Source of the DNA: Sphaerosporella brunnea
Taxonomy: Eukaryota; Ascomycota; Pezizomycetes; Pezizales; Pyronemataceae
DNA length: 43,379 bases
Direction: 5' to 3'
Assembly: GCA_008704415.1 (NCBI GenBank)
Contig: VXIS01000371.1
Span: forward strand, 1 to 43,379
Each line of letters starts with the position of its first letter. Positions within the stretch are counted from its first letter, which is position 1. The notes below the pieces were generated by a model. The model saw nothing but the letters and a program-made list of their open reading frames with translations. It had not been told where the DNA came from and searched no databases. Made by a program: the position numbers and the translations under genes. Shown here one piece after another: positions 1-10,551 of the stretch.

Positions 1-1018
1 AAAACAACTCTTGGGAACCTGATGAGAATGTACGCAACACTGGCGCTGATTCCATCCAGGAATTCCTTTCGAAGAGGACCCAGGACTACACCTCCACCGC
101 AGTCACTCTTCCTCCCGATTTTTTCTTTCCTTCTGATGATTCTTTCTGTTCTTCTCCTATGTCATCTATTGCTTCTTCCGTTTTTGATTTACGTGAGTAA
201 CTGTTTCAACTGTTTTTTAAGGGGAAGTGTAAGATTATTACACTTACTATGGTTTCTTTCTTACGTATTTCCTTACTAAGATATAAAACTATAAGGCAGT
301 AACGATGGTATGATAACAGCATTCTACGAGTTTCCATTACTTTCTTTACTATGTTTTGTCACCATGTTTCTAGCACTTTCTAGCCCCTTCGATGCTACGT
401 CACTTTGGAATCTTCTAGTTTCCACAAGGCAGACTTGCAGGTCTTCTAGACCATTCTTTCCTTAGTTTCGAATTTGCCACCAGATTGTTATCACATGATG
501 TACTCAGCATCGTTGGCTATAAAAGCTACGAGCTTTTCCTACATTCATTCTTTTCTCTTCTTTCGATACGGCCTTTCGAGCAGCCCAGATTGTATCGACT
601 ATCATCAATAAATACTGAGTTGATCAGTGACCTGAGTGCGAGTATTCTCTTGGTATTTATCAAGTCAGATACACAAACGGTTCTGAGTTTATTTGCATCT
701 GTGAAATAGCGGATCTTATAAGCTCACGAAAAGGTTACAGCTCAACTCAAGCCGGCTCGTATCAATCACTATGAGTGAGTATTTCCGTCCGACACCTCAT
801 TGGTCGAAAACCAGATCCAAGCACTGACGGTAATCTAGTACGCATTCCAATGCAGCACAGGTTGCGGGATCATCGAAAGATGAATGATTTGTGCGGCCTT
901 GTTAGGCCTCACGCGTCGTCAGTCGCTCATACTTTGATTTCACACACGGGCACACACTCGATACCACAATCTTTTTCAACTTTTGCCAAAATGGGTCAAT
1001 TCCTAAAGCCGACGTGCA
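1..1018. other. No gene recognised; TATA box at 518-524
   Basis: This stretch holds only short, low-quality reading frames and none resembles a known protein. A good TATA box lies at 518-524, and the following 200 bases are rich in T and C. The look recalls the regulatory part of a retrotransposon LTR or a promoter for an unseen transcript, but no paired LTR was found in the window. Nothing else can be supported here. Confidence 0.4.
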
Positions 1019-2346
1019 TTACTTAGTAGCCGTGACTGCAACCTGAGTACCCAAGGCTGCCAGCAGCCGGTTGTTCATCGCCTCAAACTGCTTTGTCATT
1101 TCCTCCTGGAAGGCGGAAGCTGCCTCATCCCGTTTCCTTGCGTCCTCCTTCACGGACGCGAGTTCCACGTTCACGGAGGCAAGTTCTCCCTCCAGGGTCT
1201 TGATCCGCTCATTTGCAGTCTGTTTGTGTGAAACGAGTTCCCTGTTCACTGAGGCGAGTTCTCCCTGCAGGGCCTTGATTCGGTCATTTGCGGACTCTTT
1301 CTGCAAAACGAGTTCCTTGTTCACGGAGGTGAGGTTCCCCTGCAGGGTCCGGATTCGCTGATTTGCAGACTCTTTGTGCTGTTTAAACGAGCGCTGCAGC
1401 TTGTTAAAGTCATCCTGAGAGCATACGTGTTTGCACTTCTTAACCAGGGCTGCCACAGCACTTTCATTCCATTTCTTGACCATTTTTTCGAGCTGCTGGT
1501 AGTTAGTTCGTGCGAGATTAACCTTCACACAATGCTTCTTCAGGGACTGCACCCGGTCCTGCTGCGTGACCTGATCGAACCGGTCCACGTTCAACAACCA
1601 CAACAACAACGTGAACTGAATGGCTTCGTGATCTGTGCGCGCATGCAATGTCCAGTATTCGACTGCGACGATGGCTTGGCCAACCGTGAGGTTATGCACC
1701 TTGCCGTTGAGGTCGTCCATCACCGAGGAGTTCATGGCGGCGATCAACATCTGAAAATTAACGTCGGACAGGCTTGTGTAAGAGAGCGCCGTAGTATGTT
1801 GCGGTTCCTGGTTGAGCCACTGCACAAACTCCTGATTGGAGATGTTGCCAACGATCTGACTGGTTGTGATGTGGCTGCGGAAAAGCGATTTCCTGAGCTG
1901 TCCCGGCGTCAGACACACCCGCACCTCATGAATATTAATTAACTCACCGTAAAAATGATCTCACGGATTTTGATGCAATGTATATGGTCATGAAACTCTT
2001 CGAGCGCCGCCGGCGTGACAAGGAAAGGCTGCACCTGCTGGAATATCCGTTGCACGATGACGCAGTCGTCGGTCGGCCCGGTCACAGCGATCACGGTAGC
2101 GCCCGACTCGGCTTCGCCCAACTGGTGGCATCGCCGCACAATCTTGGCGACTGCGGTGCTGGGCGAACTGGTGGGGGTGCAGCACTTCGACCGTGCGTCG
2201 ATGTTTTCAGCACTGTTTGGCTCGCCGGAGTTGAACTTCGCGAGTCGCGGGCCATTGAGGATGTCGAGAACGGCAGATGACACCTCGCAGTAGACTGTGC
2301 TTGCCTCGCTGAGCGTTGGGGAGTCCGGCTGTTGTTCGGGTTCCAT
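1019..2346 (-). CDS. Orphan protein with three 25-residue coiled-coil repeats
   Basis: Two exons join in frame: 2346-1948 and 1897-1019, giving about 425 aa. The 50-nt intron (1947-1898) has a GTGAGT donor and a CAG acceptor and is phase 0. Without it, the downstream frame would have to begin at a GTG codon, which nuclear genes do not use. I chose the ATG at 2346 because it sits in an A/C-rich leader (AGCAACATGG); an in-frame ATG at 2436 would add 30 proline-rich residues. The N-terminal half is unrecognised. The C-terminal part has three consecutive 25-residue repeats of the type RIKxLxGELASVNxEL (DNA about 1135-1370), followed by a heptad-like helix ending near the stop, so a coiled coil and self-association are inferred. 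No signal peptide or membrane span is evident. It lies next to a transposon remnant and a FunK1 kinase, a typical lineage-specific setting. Function unknown. Confidence 0.7.
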
Positions 2347-3455
2347 GTTGCTGGTTTGTGTTGTGTAGTGAGGAGGTGTTAAGTGAGGTGGTGGTGGTTG
2401 AAAAGGGTTTGAGATCGGTAGGCTGACCCTCATCACGAGCTCCGCGCCCTAGAAGTGTTAGGTTATAAAACGCCCACCATCGAAACATCACTCGTCGGCT
2501 ACAGCCCAAAACCTCGCGACTGGACGGGCCGCAAAAGCGGCCGATTCAACGGCATTGGCTGGATTCTGGGAGGGTTCAACCGCGAATGACGACTACCAAC
2601 AGAGCTGGCACGCTGTCTCCGCGTTGCACGTTGCCGGAATCAGATTTGACGGATATAGAAGGATGGTCACGGTGCGCCCGAGGTTTGATCTGTACATAGC
2701 GAAACCACAACCAGAATCTGACCCTGACATTGATTCTGACATACCCGGGCCGGCTCGCGCATCAAACATAGCGTGGCAGCTCGAGCTTTGGCTCGAGCAT
2801 TGCAGGCTTGGCCCTAGGAGGTTGCATAGTGGCTTCGTTTCTACATATGTCATTGCTGCAAGCGGCCGAATACAATATGGTTAAAACATGGATCTAATAT
2901 GGAGCTTCTTGCTCGGTGCCAATATCGTGCGCAGGCGGACTGCGTGGGCGACGCGGCGAGTGTTGGTGAGTGACGAGCGACGGAGCTAATAGTGCGCGAG
3001 GGCTAGCCTAGTGAGCAGAACTTTGCGGTGGCTCTGCTCCTTCTCTACCCATCTTTCGCGATATCACGGTTTTTAGTTGCTCGGCCACCCACCCACGCCA
3101 TTAGGGCCATCTTTGATGCTGAGCAGCCGCGGTGGGAGGAGCGGCTCGGGCGCAGAAGCTGAGCGACGAGAGGCCTGGTAGCTTTTAAAGGACCAGAGCA
3201 AACTGACTGCGGATGGAGGTGATCGTGTCTGTACTGTGTTTTCTGCTGCATGGGTTTTGGAATTATGACAATGCACAGAGAGTTTGTGATGCGCATCGAT
3301 ATTGGACAAAAACAAAGGACCGGGAGGCGTGGCTGGCCAAATACTGCGAGCTGAAAACATAGTTCCGCGGCCGGAATAAGCCCGACTCCACAGCGTTTAG
3401 GTGCCGTAAAGCCCTGGCATCACGTTTCTTCCAGCTCAGGCTCGGGAAAGCACAA
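2347..3455. other. Intergenic, no supported gene
   Basis: About 1.1 kb between the orphan gene and the RNase H remnant. A minus-strand frame downstream of the RNase H fragment (about 3470-3270) stays open for some 60 codons and may be more of the same dead element, but it matches no domain I recognise. A GC-rich stretch around 2745-2815 repeats the words GCTCGAGC and GGCTCG. Nothing else stands out. Confidence 0.4.
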
Positions 3456-3860
3456 CTACCTACACCGAACAGTCCGCCGCTCGATTGTGGCGCTGCCGGC
3501 AGCCATTTCTAAGCCGGCGGAGAGGCCAAAAAGCTCGGCATCATACGCCTCCTGGTTTTCGTCAATGTATTTGACCGTGTGGCTCCACGTATTGGTCTCC
3601 TTGTCCGCCTGAATCACCGCTGCGTACCTGCAGCGCCCGTCCACCAGGCGAGAGCCGTCCGAGTATACGGTGAGTTCCGCATTCGTTGGTGCTTGGTGCA
3701 TAATCGCCGTGGCGGCTGCCTCGTCTGCGTCCTCCATGATGCACCGACCTTGTGGCCTTACTGTCGACGTCGTAGTCGGTTCAATGCTCCCGCCGAGCAG
3801 CGTTACCGTTAGTAATAGGCAGCTGACGGATATCCAGGTACGGCTCAATGTCGTGATCAT
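3456..3860 (-). pseudogene. RNase H domain fragment of a non-LTR retrotransposon
   Basis: The minus-strand frame contains the start of a reverse-transcriptase-associated RNase H domain: YSDGSRLVDG supplies the first catalytic Asp, and NQEAYDAELFGLSAGLEMA contains the conserved Glu region. In Tad/I-type fungal LINEs this domain follows the reverse transcriptase and degrades the RNA strand of RNA-DNA hybrids. Here the frame stops soon after the second motif, and the C-terminal motifs (the His and last Asp) and all reverse transcriptase motifs are missing, so it is a dead fragment. A second remnant with the same motifs is at 12380-12900 on the plus strand. A domesticated RNase H gene is possible but the truncation argues against it. 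Confidence 0.65.
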
Positions 3861-4327
3861 AAATAGGCAGTCGACCTGCTATCCCAGATCCTTTCGCTAT
3901 CCATACTCCCATGTTTCAAGTTTCATTCCTCTACTATCCAGCTGAAACGACCACAATTCATTGTCCCAACTATAGTCGCGCGAAGGAAATACAAGATGGC
4001 CTCTGTGCATCTGTCATCCGCCAGCAGAACTGCCACCGAAGTGGAGGACCAGCATCTTATCCGAAGTCTTCACAGGAGCAATCAAACTGTGGTATGGCGC
4101 CGTGGCATACAAATATCGATGTGCTGTTGTGTCTTGGAATGGTGACGCAACGTGACCGGATGTCTGCCACCTGCATTGAATTATCATTGCCAAAAAGCTA
4201 TCTGACCAATTACTACGTAGCCTCTACCAGAACCACCTTTCCACACCTCGCGTGGGTGTAAAACAGCGTACGCTGTCACTTCTTCGCTCAGTTAGCGACC
4301 CTTTCACCCCACGCCATCTCTGCAGCG
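3861..4327. other. Intergenic, no supported gene
   Basis: Only short frames without recognisable motifs are present on either strand. It separates the RNase H remnant from the repeat at the 3' side of the kinase gene. Confidence 0.4.
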
Positions 4328-4513
4328 CCCGGTGCCTGACCACTCCACGACCCTTTTCCCCAATACCGTACTGGCTCAAGCCGGAAACCAATGCAACCAA
4401 CCTACAATCCATCCACAACAGCATTGCATAACCACACACAGCCCCCGGTGCCTGACCACCCCACGACCCTTCTCCCCCTCGCCGTACCAGCTCAAGCCAA
4501 AACCCAACCAACC
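4328..4513. repeat. Imperfect direct repeat, 116-bp period
   Basis: The words CCCGGTGCCTGACCAC, CACGACCCTT and GCTCAAGCC recur with a 116-base offset (first unit from 4328, second from 4444). A further echo of the end of the unit (GCATTGAATAACCACACGCAGC, shown in parts) appears near 4613-4635. It lies just downstream of the kinase gene, so it may fall in the 3' UTR. No coding potential is evident. Confidence 0.6.
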
Positions 4514-4685
4514 TCCTCGTTGGTAACAAAATGATCCGGACAGCTGAATCCCTGTAGCATCAAGCCGGTGTCCCAACACTTAAAAATCCGCCTAGTACAA
4601 CCGATCCAGAATCGCATTGAATAACCACACGCAGCACCCAACATCCATAGCCCCCCAGGCTCGCGACACCCGACAAACACTCGCC

Positions 4686-7131
4686 TCATGCACCGGTCAA
4701 ACAATCAATAGCATCGTCGCAAGTTGCCATCATCCTCTGCCACAAATGTGCTTCCTGCTCAGGCGGCAGCGGCTCATCTGCAATGTCATATCCCGGCGGA
4801 TAGAGGGCGTCGCGCCATTCCAACAGCACCGGCTGCAAGGCTTCTTTCATATCTTCTTTGAGCAGTGCAAGACATTCTCTCTCAAACTTTTTGCGGCTTT
4901 CCACATAGCCCGCTTTCATGATGGCCATTGAGTGGAAGTTGCGTTGCTGGTAGCAGACATCAAAGATGTTGGTGCAGGGGGGTGGTGGAGACCGCAGGGT
5001 TGTTGGAGCCGAGTGGGGGACGGTGTAGTAGGTTGCAATCCACAGGAGCACGTAGAAGAAGCTTTCGAGATCATGGCGGAACGAGTGTGGATGCCCTTTC
5101 AGCAGACTAGGTGCCATGAAGTCTTGTGTACCGGTGCGGTGGGAAGCGCCAGTGGTGTTTAGTCGGTCGCGACGGATGGCGAGGTCAAGGTCAATTAACA
5201 ACCCTTTGCCGACTCGGGTAGGGTCTTCGTCAATGAGAATGTTAAAGAGAGAAACATCACGATGGAGGACCTGGTAGGTGTTGTAGAGCATTTGATGGCC
5301 TGGAATAGGTTTAGCGACTATCTGTGTAAACATCACATAGGAGCAAGCAACCTCGTATGGCATCGCGCATTGCAGCTAAGAGCTCAGTGATGCTCGTAAA
5401 CGTGTCGATTGCTCTACCAACCGGTGTCATGACTAGCCGACTGAACACGCGGTTGTCGCATTGGAAGTCATCAGCCCGTTTCATGCGCTTGTTTGAGGAT
5501 TCGCGTAGCTCAACTGCAGCAGATCCACGCTTGACCCCTCTGCTGCTACCAGGAACTAGCTTTGTCGATGGTGCAGCCATAGAGCCAGTGCATTTGCTAT
5601 TGCCGCGCTTTGGTTTAATCGGCGGTGGTGGTGGCATGCTGCTAGTGGCATTTTGACCATGCGAAGAAACCAAATCCCGGCGAACGGTAGTTACAATATC
5701 AACAGGCTGACCATCCTGAATATGATCCCCATACGACATGTATTGTGGCAGTCCAACATCACCTTTGCGCTGCCGTGATTGCTGCATGGATGAAATGAGC
5801 TCGCACTCTGAAGGTCGCTCAGCGGCTCGCCACTGGTCTTTGACCGCATAGGGCCAGGGAGCCTCTGGTGGGTGCTGGTATGGCCGCGCCTTCCAGCAGA
5901 CGCTGCCGCGGGTGACGATTGATCGCCTATTGAAAAGAGCGTTCGGATCGATCTCCAACTGAACCGTCTTGTTATCTATGCTGGCATAGATGTATGGAGG
6001 TGACGTCGCTGGAATAGCAAATGCAACAGTAGGGTCGTAAACGCCGTCATCCTTGCTACCGCTCTTAATTGACTGGTCAAAGCCAACAGATGTTGCATCC
6101 ATCACTGCATATCCACATATGATGCGTAACAACAGCTCGGGTTCGGCATTCACGTCAATCAGCCTGGACGTGGTGGCTTTAGAACGATCGAACATCCAGG
6201 TGCGTAGGTGTGATCCACACAAGGTGAACGCGTGGACCCATCGGCGACTTGGTTGGGCGTTGAAGATCTCGCGGACGTAGTTCGCAAGTTGCGCCAGCGT
6301 AGAGTCAGAATTGGATTCATCTGGATTGGCTTTCAACTCGCCAATGACGCGGATGCTTCTCCAGTCGTATCGGTTATTGCGCAAGGCGATGAAGTTAAGT
6401 TTGGGACTATCCGGAGCGCTTGGAATGGACGTCGAGAGCAGAAGATCGGTCTTTCGTTTGCAGTCACCGCCACGGATAGTAATGGTGCTTGACGGCACAT
6501 AGCGATAGACGCGATACCCAGTATTTTGCGCAAGTCGATGCAGTAGGATATTGTCGACTGTACTTTGAAAAAATACGAGCACATTGCCTTCGGTGGGTGA
6601 GTTTGGCCATGACTGCCACCTGCCCGCATTGTGATTATAAATTCCTGCATTTGAAACATCCTCAAACAGTTTATCTTGATCGTGGGACAATGGAAAGAAA
6701 GCTTCCTCAAAACCAGGTACATTATACACAACAGCACCTTCCAGTTCAGCGAGAAGAATGGGATCCATCTCCGCACGTGTCGTATTGGATGACATCTGGT
6801 TAGGGCCCGAGGAAGTAAAGCGTTGGCCGGTAGATGTTTGGGAGGCGCGCAGGCGTTGGCCATCGCTGTTGGTTGTAAGAGGTGTGTGATTGATTGGGTG
6901 TACACCAATGCTGTTCTTTCTTTGAGGTGTGGCCGGTGAAGGCACGGCGCGCAAGGCATTTCGCAGGGAGCAACGCATATCGAATGCAGAGAAAGATGGA
7001 CACAGAGACAGTGTGAGAATACGGAATCGTGAACGCGATGTAGCGTCGAAGTTTACGTTGTTGACAGCGTTGAATTTCCCGTTGCAGCGTTGTTGACTGT
7101 GATGATGGTTGTTGTGATTGGGGGTTGCCAT
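4686..7131 (-). CDS. FunK1-type fungal protein kinase
   Basis: Two exons, 7131-5352 and 5299-4686, join to about 797 aa. The 52-nt phase-1 intron (5351-5300) has a weak GTTGCT donor, a CTAAAC branch-like site and a CAG acceptor, and lies just before the catalytic loop. Removing it gives a continuous FunK1 signature: the segment VFSRLVMTPVGRAI, a helix ending MRDAIRG, then HRDVSLFNIL (catalytic Asp near residue 608, Asn 613), LIDLDLA in place of DFG (near 630) and GTQDFMAP in place of APE (near 657). Upstream, IRVIGELKAN resembles the N-terminal part of FunK1 proteins. A basic, Pro- and Ser-rich linker (about 480-560) precedes the C-lobe. FunK1 kinases are a fungus-specific expanded family whose substrates are mostly unknown. 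The first ATG in frame is at 7131; another at 6769 would remove a low-complexity leader. The catalytic motifs look intact, so the gene is probably functional. Confidence 0.85.
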
Positions 7132-7468
7132 GTCAACAACCTGTTGGGTTAGGGATTCTTTCCGTCGCGTAGCTGATCCGGCAGAAAATGTTCTGCTGCT
7201 GTTTCCACAGCAACACAACCGCAGTGAGGTCAGCAGCGATCATCATGCTGTCACGCTGGATGACAAACCCAAATTGTATGAGGAATTGGTAGAGATGCAA
7301 CAGCGACGGGCGCACACAACCAAAAAGCACCACGGTGCCAAAAGCACTGCTACCGCGGCCACCGCTGCGGCCGCAGTTTTGCTCCTTTCGTCCTCAATTT
7401 TGCTGGGAGATCCCTTTGTCATGATATGGAAAAAGACAACGGACGATTATCTACATCGAAGACAGGCC

Positions 7469-8893
7469 CTAGGAGCGCAAAGAGCCCACAGACCGTGGCA
7501 AAGAGTGCAGCCGCGCTGGGGCAGGCCTCATTACGCACAATTTCGATTCAACATCGATGACAATCCATGTCCTCCCACCAGCACCCCCCCTTGCCCACCC
7601 ACTGGACGTCGATATCCTAGGCCTTCTTGTGCGTAACCCATCGGTTGTCCACCCCTCCGGGCCGGTACGTTTCCAACCGGCATCCCGCTTTGCCAGCCTA
7701 GGCGGCCACCCGTGGAACTTCCTTCCAGTTAGCAACTGCGAGTGGCAGCGGTGCTGGTTAATGATTACCAGGGGATGCTGCTGCTGCTGCGAAATTTGCG
7801 CGGGCTGCTGTCGCTGCTGCTGCTGCTGCAGGAGTTGCGCACAGGGCTGTCAAAAGTCCGGACAGTCCGGCTTTGAGCGCGGCCTGCACCGGACTGATTG
7901 AAACAGGCTTTTGAAATCACGGCCCGTTTGGACCAGGGTTTTTGGATCGAGACCCAGGCGCCTGCGGACATCCGCCAGGCCCAGAAGTACCTGGCGCCCG
8001 GCGGGCGCACCAGGCATCTGTAGTTTTTTGCTTACACATACACCAAGGAAAGAAACATGAACGCGAGATACAGATTCAACAACCTGAAGGACCTCCAGAT
8101 ACCCCTCCATCTCCGCCCCCCGCTGTTTGAAGTCACTCAGCATACGCTCAACCTGATGAATTTGAGAACCCAGGCATTCTATGGCTTCTACATCATCGTC
8201 TCCCAAGGAACCCCGCTGATTCGTAATAGTGTATCGACTCTGGGAATTGTTAGTGATGCTTCCATCGACACCAACTGCAAAGGAGACTCTCACCCGATGA
8301 ACAAACGTTCTGCTTCAGCAGACATCGCTGGAATTGCATTGAGCTCAACTCACATGCGAGGCAGATCTCGTGCGAACATCCCATTGGAGCCTTGGTCCAT
8401 CGCTTTAACCCAGTAGTCTTGCATGCCAGCGAATCCTTCGACCAGAAGGTGCTAAAATCGCTCCAATGCATCGACTTGGGAGCTTGCCAACCGGGCGCGC
8501 TTTTTCTGCGTTCGCCACAATGACCGACCCGACCTTGATTCAGTATACCGGGCACTGGCCGGCACCTATCAGATATAGGTTTTTTGTATGGCTGACCGAA
8601 CCTGTCGGGCTTGCCACGTCACCGGCCCGACCTGACCCACTCCTTGGGGCACAGTTTGACCTGGCGGCCGGCCGGCCTATTGACCGCCCTGGTTGCGCAT
8701 ATCGCCGGTGTTGCTGCAGTTGCTGCTGCTGGAGGTAGCGGGGGGGTGGCCGCTGGTGTTGCGCATGTTGCTGGAATTGGGCATGTTGCTGTCGGATTTG
8801 GATGAGTGGCTGCTGCCGGATTTGGATGGGCTGCTGCTTCTGCTGCTGCTGCTGCTGCGGCTGTTGTTGGGAAGCGGAATGCTTGTACGGCAT
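7469..8893 (-). pseudogene. Glutamine-rich reading frame broken by a hAT-like insertion
   Basis: The minus frame starts at the ATG at 8893 and encodes long Gln runs (for example QQQPQQQQQQKQQP). It runs into the hAT-like element at 8691 and stops inside it at 8540. If the element and one copy of its 8-bp target duplication are removed, the frame continues at 7833 with more Gln runs and stays open to 7469, for 188 codons. This agreement of phase and composition on both sides shows that one coding or CAG-repeat sequence was split. Upstream of 8893 the same frame continues through a Cys/His-rich stretch (HHRCPCGENV, about 8985-8950) but has TGA codons, for example at 8947-8945, that could be mutated CGA. 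The original protein is not recognised. A low-complexity CAG tract that was never a gene remains possible. Confidence 0.55.
7842..8691. mobile_element. hAT-like non-autonomous element A (850 bp)
   Basis: The ends are CAGGGCTGTCAAAAGTCC on the left and, reversed, CAGGGCGGTCAATAGTCC on the right. It is flanked by a perfect 8-bp direct repeat GTTGCGCA (7834-7841 and 8692-8699). CAGGG-type inverted termini with 8-bp duplications are the hallmark of the hAT superfamily. No transposase is encoded, so it must have been moved by an element elsewhere. It is related over most of its length to element B at 10833-11487, in opposite orientation, and carries about 200 extra bases in its middle. Confidence 0.88.
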
Positions 8894-8899
8894 GTTGGT

Positions 8900-9239
8900 T
8901 TGGTAGACGTAGTTGCTGAACTCGTTACACTTCTGGCTGATGTTTCACGTAACATTCTCACCACACGGGCAACGATGATGTTTCTTCACTGTGACGCAAT
9001 CCGGGAAACACTGACGCCATGGCCGTCAACCAGAAATTCTCGCTCTAAATTGCGCTGGTAGCAGCAGCTGCTTTTAACTTTCTAGAAACCGGGTCGCGCA
9101 ACGCCGAGACGACGTCTGGATTGTGTGTGCTCACGTTGCTTTCCATCAAATAGAGAATGTACATTTTCGCATCCTTTTTTATTACTTGAATTCTCGGGTT
9201 CAGAATCTCCTTTCAGAAAATAGTGATACTGTCTGTCCT
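8900..9239. other. No clear gene; decayed 5' side of the Gln-rich frame
   Basis: Between the two hAT-like elements only a broken minus-strand frame is seen (the Cys/His-rich stretch noted for the Gln-rich pseudogene, up to about 9016). Frames are interrupted by TGA and TAA codons. Confidence 0.4.
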
Positions 9240-10359
9240 CAGGGTTGTCAGTAGCCGGCCGAAATAGCCAGCCTTTGCGCGGCTGGCTTCATAGAGTGAC
9301 GGTCACTTAGTTGGGGTAGCGTCTTGGCAAGGCTTGGCAAATGTCCAATCGCTCTGGTTGATGATTAAGCGACGGGTGATGGCTCATGTGTGAAAGTCCC
9401 CGCTCAAACATGAATAACTCACTCTATTTTCATCTGATAACACATTTTCTCTCAGGCAAAAGTTCTTTCTTTAGTACTTCTCGGGTCAAAATCGATAATG
9501 ATGCATTCGGTACACATTTATGCGAGATCATCTGATGTCACTCGACACACACCTTCCCTAAGTATAGCAAGGGTAATTGAGCCGCACAGAGCCGCTGTCC
9601 AATGCCTCCCGCCGCCACCAAAAACTCGTGATTTTCAAACCTTTTCAGCTCGACAACCACGCCACTAAATTGAAATTTCAAACCTGAGGATTGTTCTCTG
9701 TACTCTATTCTATCGATCTCGGGTCTTTTTTCTCACTCTTTTTATTTTTGTGGGGTGGTGAAAAGGTTGGCGTTGGGAGTTGTTGAGGGCGTCGACCCCC
9801 CTATCACGCTACCTCAACTAAGTGACCGGCACTCCAGCCCAGCCAGCCGCGCCGGCTTTTTAAATAGCCAGCCGCGTCGGCCGGCCGGCCAGGCAGCAAC
9901 GGCTGCGTCATCGAGTGATCGTCAGTGCTCGAAATACTAGTACCCCACGGTCATATTATCGAAGCATGCGCCTGCCTACGTCACTGGAATGCGGAGCATG
10001 AACAGTAGACCGCAACATGGTTGAACCTTTCTTTCCCCGCCCGTGTTGTCTCTCAATCTGTCTTTTTTTTCCCGCCCGCATTGTCTCTTAATCTGCATTT
10101 TTTCCCGGCCCGCTATTGTATTTTTTTTTTGTCAGCCAGTGTATGTAATCAGAGAGGGGTGCTGTTTCTTTTACTAGTATTGGGTGTGCGCTCGTTCTAT
10201 TTTCAACGCGAATGCGGTCTATCCGCAGTAGCAAACTCCCCACGTCGCCCCGTGAAGAAGCCGGCTGCAGCCGCAGCCCAAATAGCCCACCCTGGCTGCC
10301 AAGGCAGCCAGTCGAAGCCCAGCCCAGCCGCGCCGGCCGGCTGGCTACTGACAACCCTG
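9240..10359. mobile_element. hAT-like non-autonomous element C (1120 bp)
   Basis: Both ends begin CAGGGTTGTCAGTAGCC (17 identical bases as inverted repeat). The flanking 8-mers are TCTGTCCT (9232-9239) and TCTGTCCC (10360-10367), matching at 7 of 8. Inside, sequences related to the left terminal 90 bases recur in inverted orientation at about 9795-9900, and GC-rich words of CCAGCCGCGCCGG type recur near both ends, as expected of subterminal transposase-binding repeats. No transposase frame was found. The single mismatch in the duplication suggests an older insertion than A and B. Confidence 0.8.
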
Positions 10360-10551
10360 TCTGTCCCTTTCGGATATATTGGAGCTTTGGCTTGTGGACA
10401 ATATTGTCGGAATAGTTGCTCCTTGGATGGACAATAATTTTCAAAAGACAATCACTGACCGCCACCTCAAAGTAGATATCATTGAAGCATGCGAACGTTT
10501 TAACCACTGCGGCCCAAACGCTGGCTGTTAGGAATACTGCTGCTACGGGCA

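Noticed and set aside
1019..1924. Separate 301-aa gene starting at 1924
   Set aside because: Its first codon is GTG. A phase-0 intron (1947-1898) joins it cleanly to the upstream frame, so it is an exon.
1376..1942. Plus-strand 188-codon frame opposite the coiled-coil gene
   Set aside because: It is the shadow of the repeat-rich minus exon, with no motif or splice support.
7118..7636. Plus-strand 172-codon frame overlapping the kinase start
   Set aside because: It has no recognisable domain and overlaps both the kinase start and the Gln-rich frame on the other strand; it looks like a chance frame.
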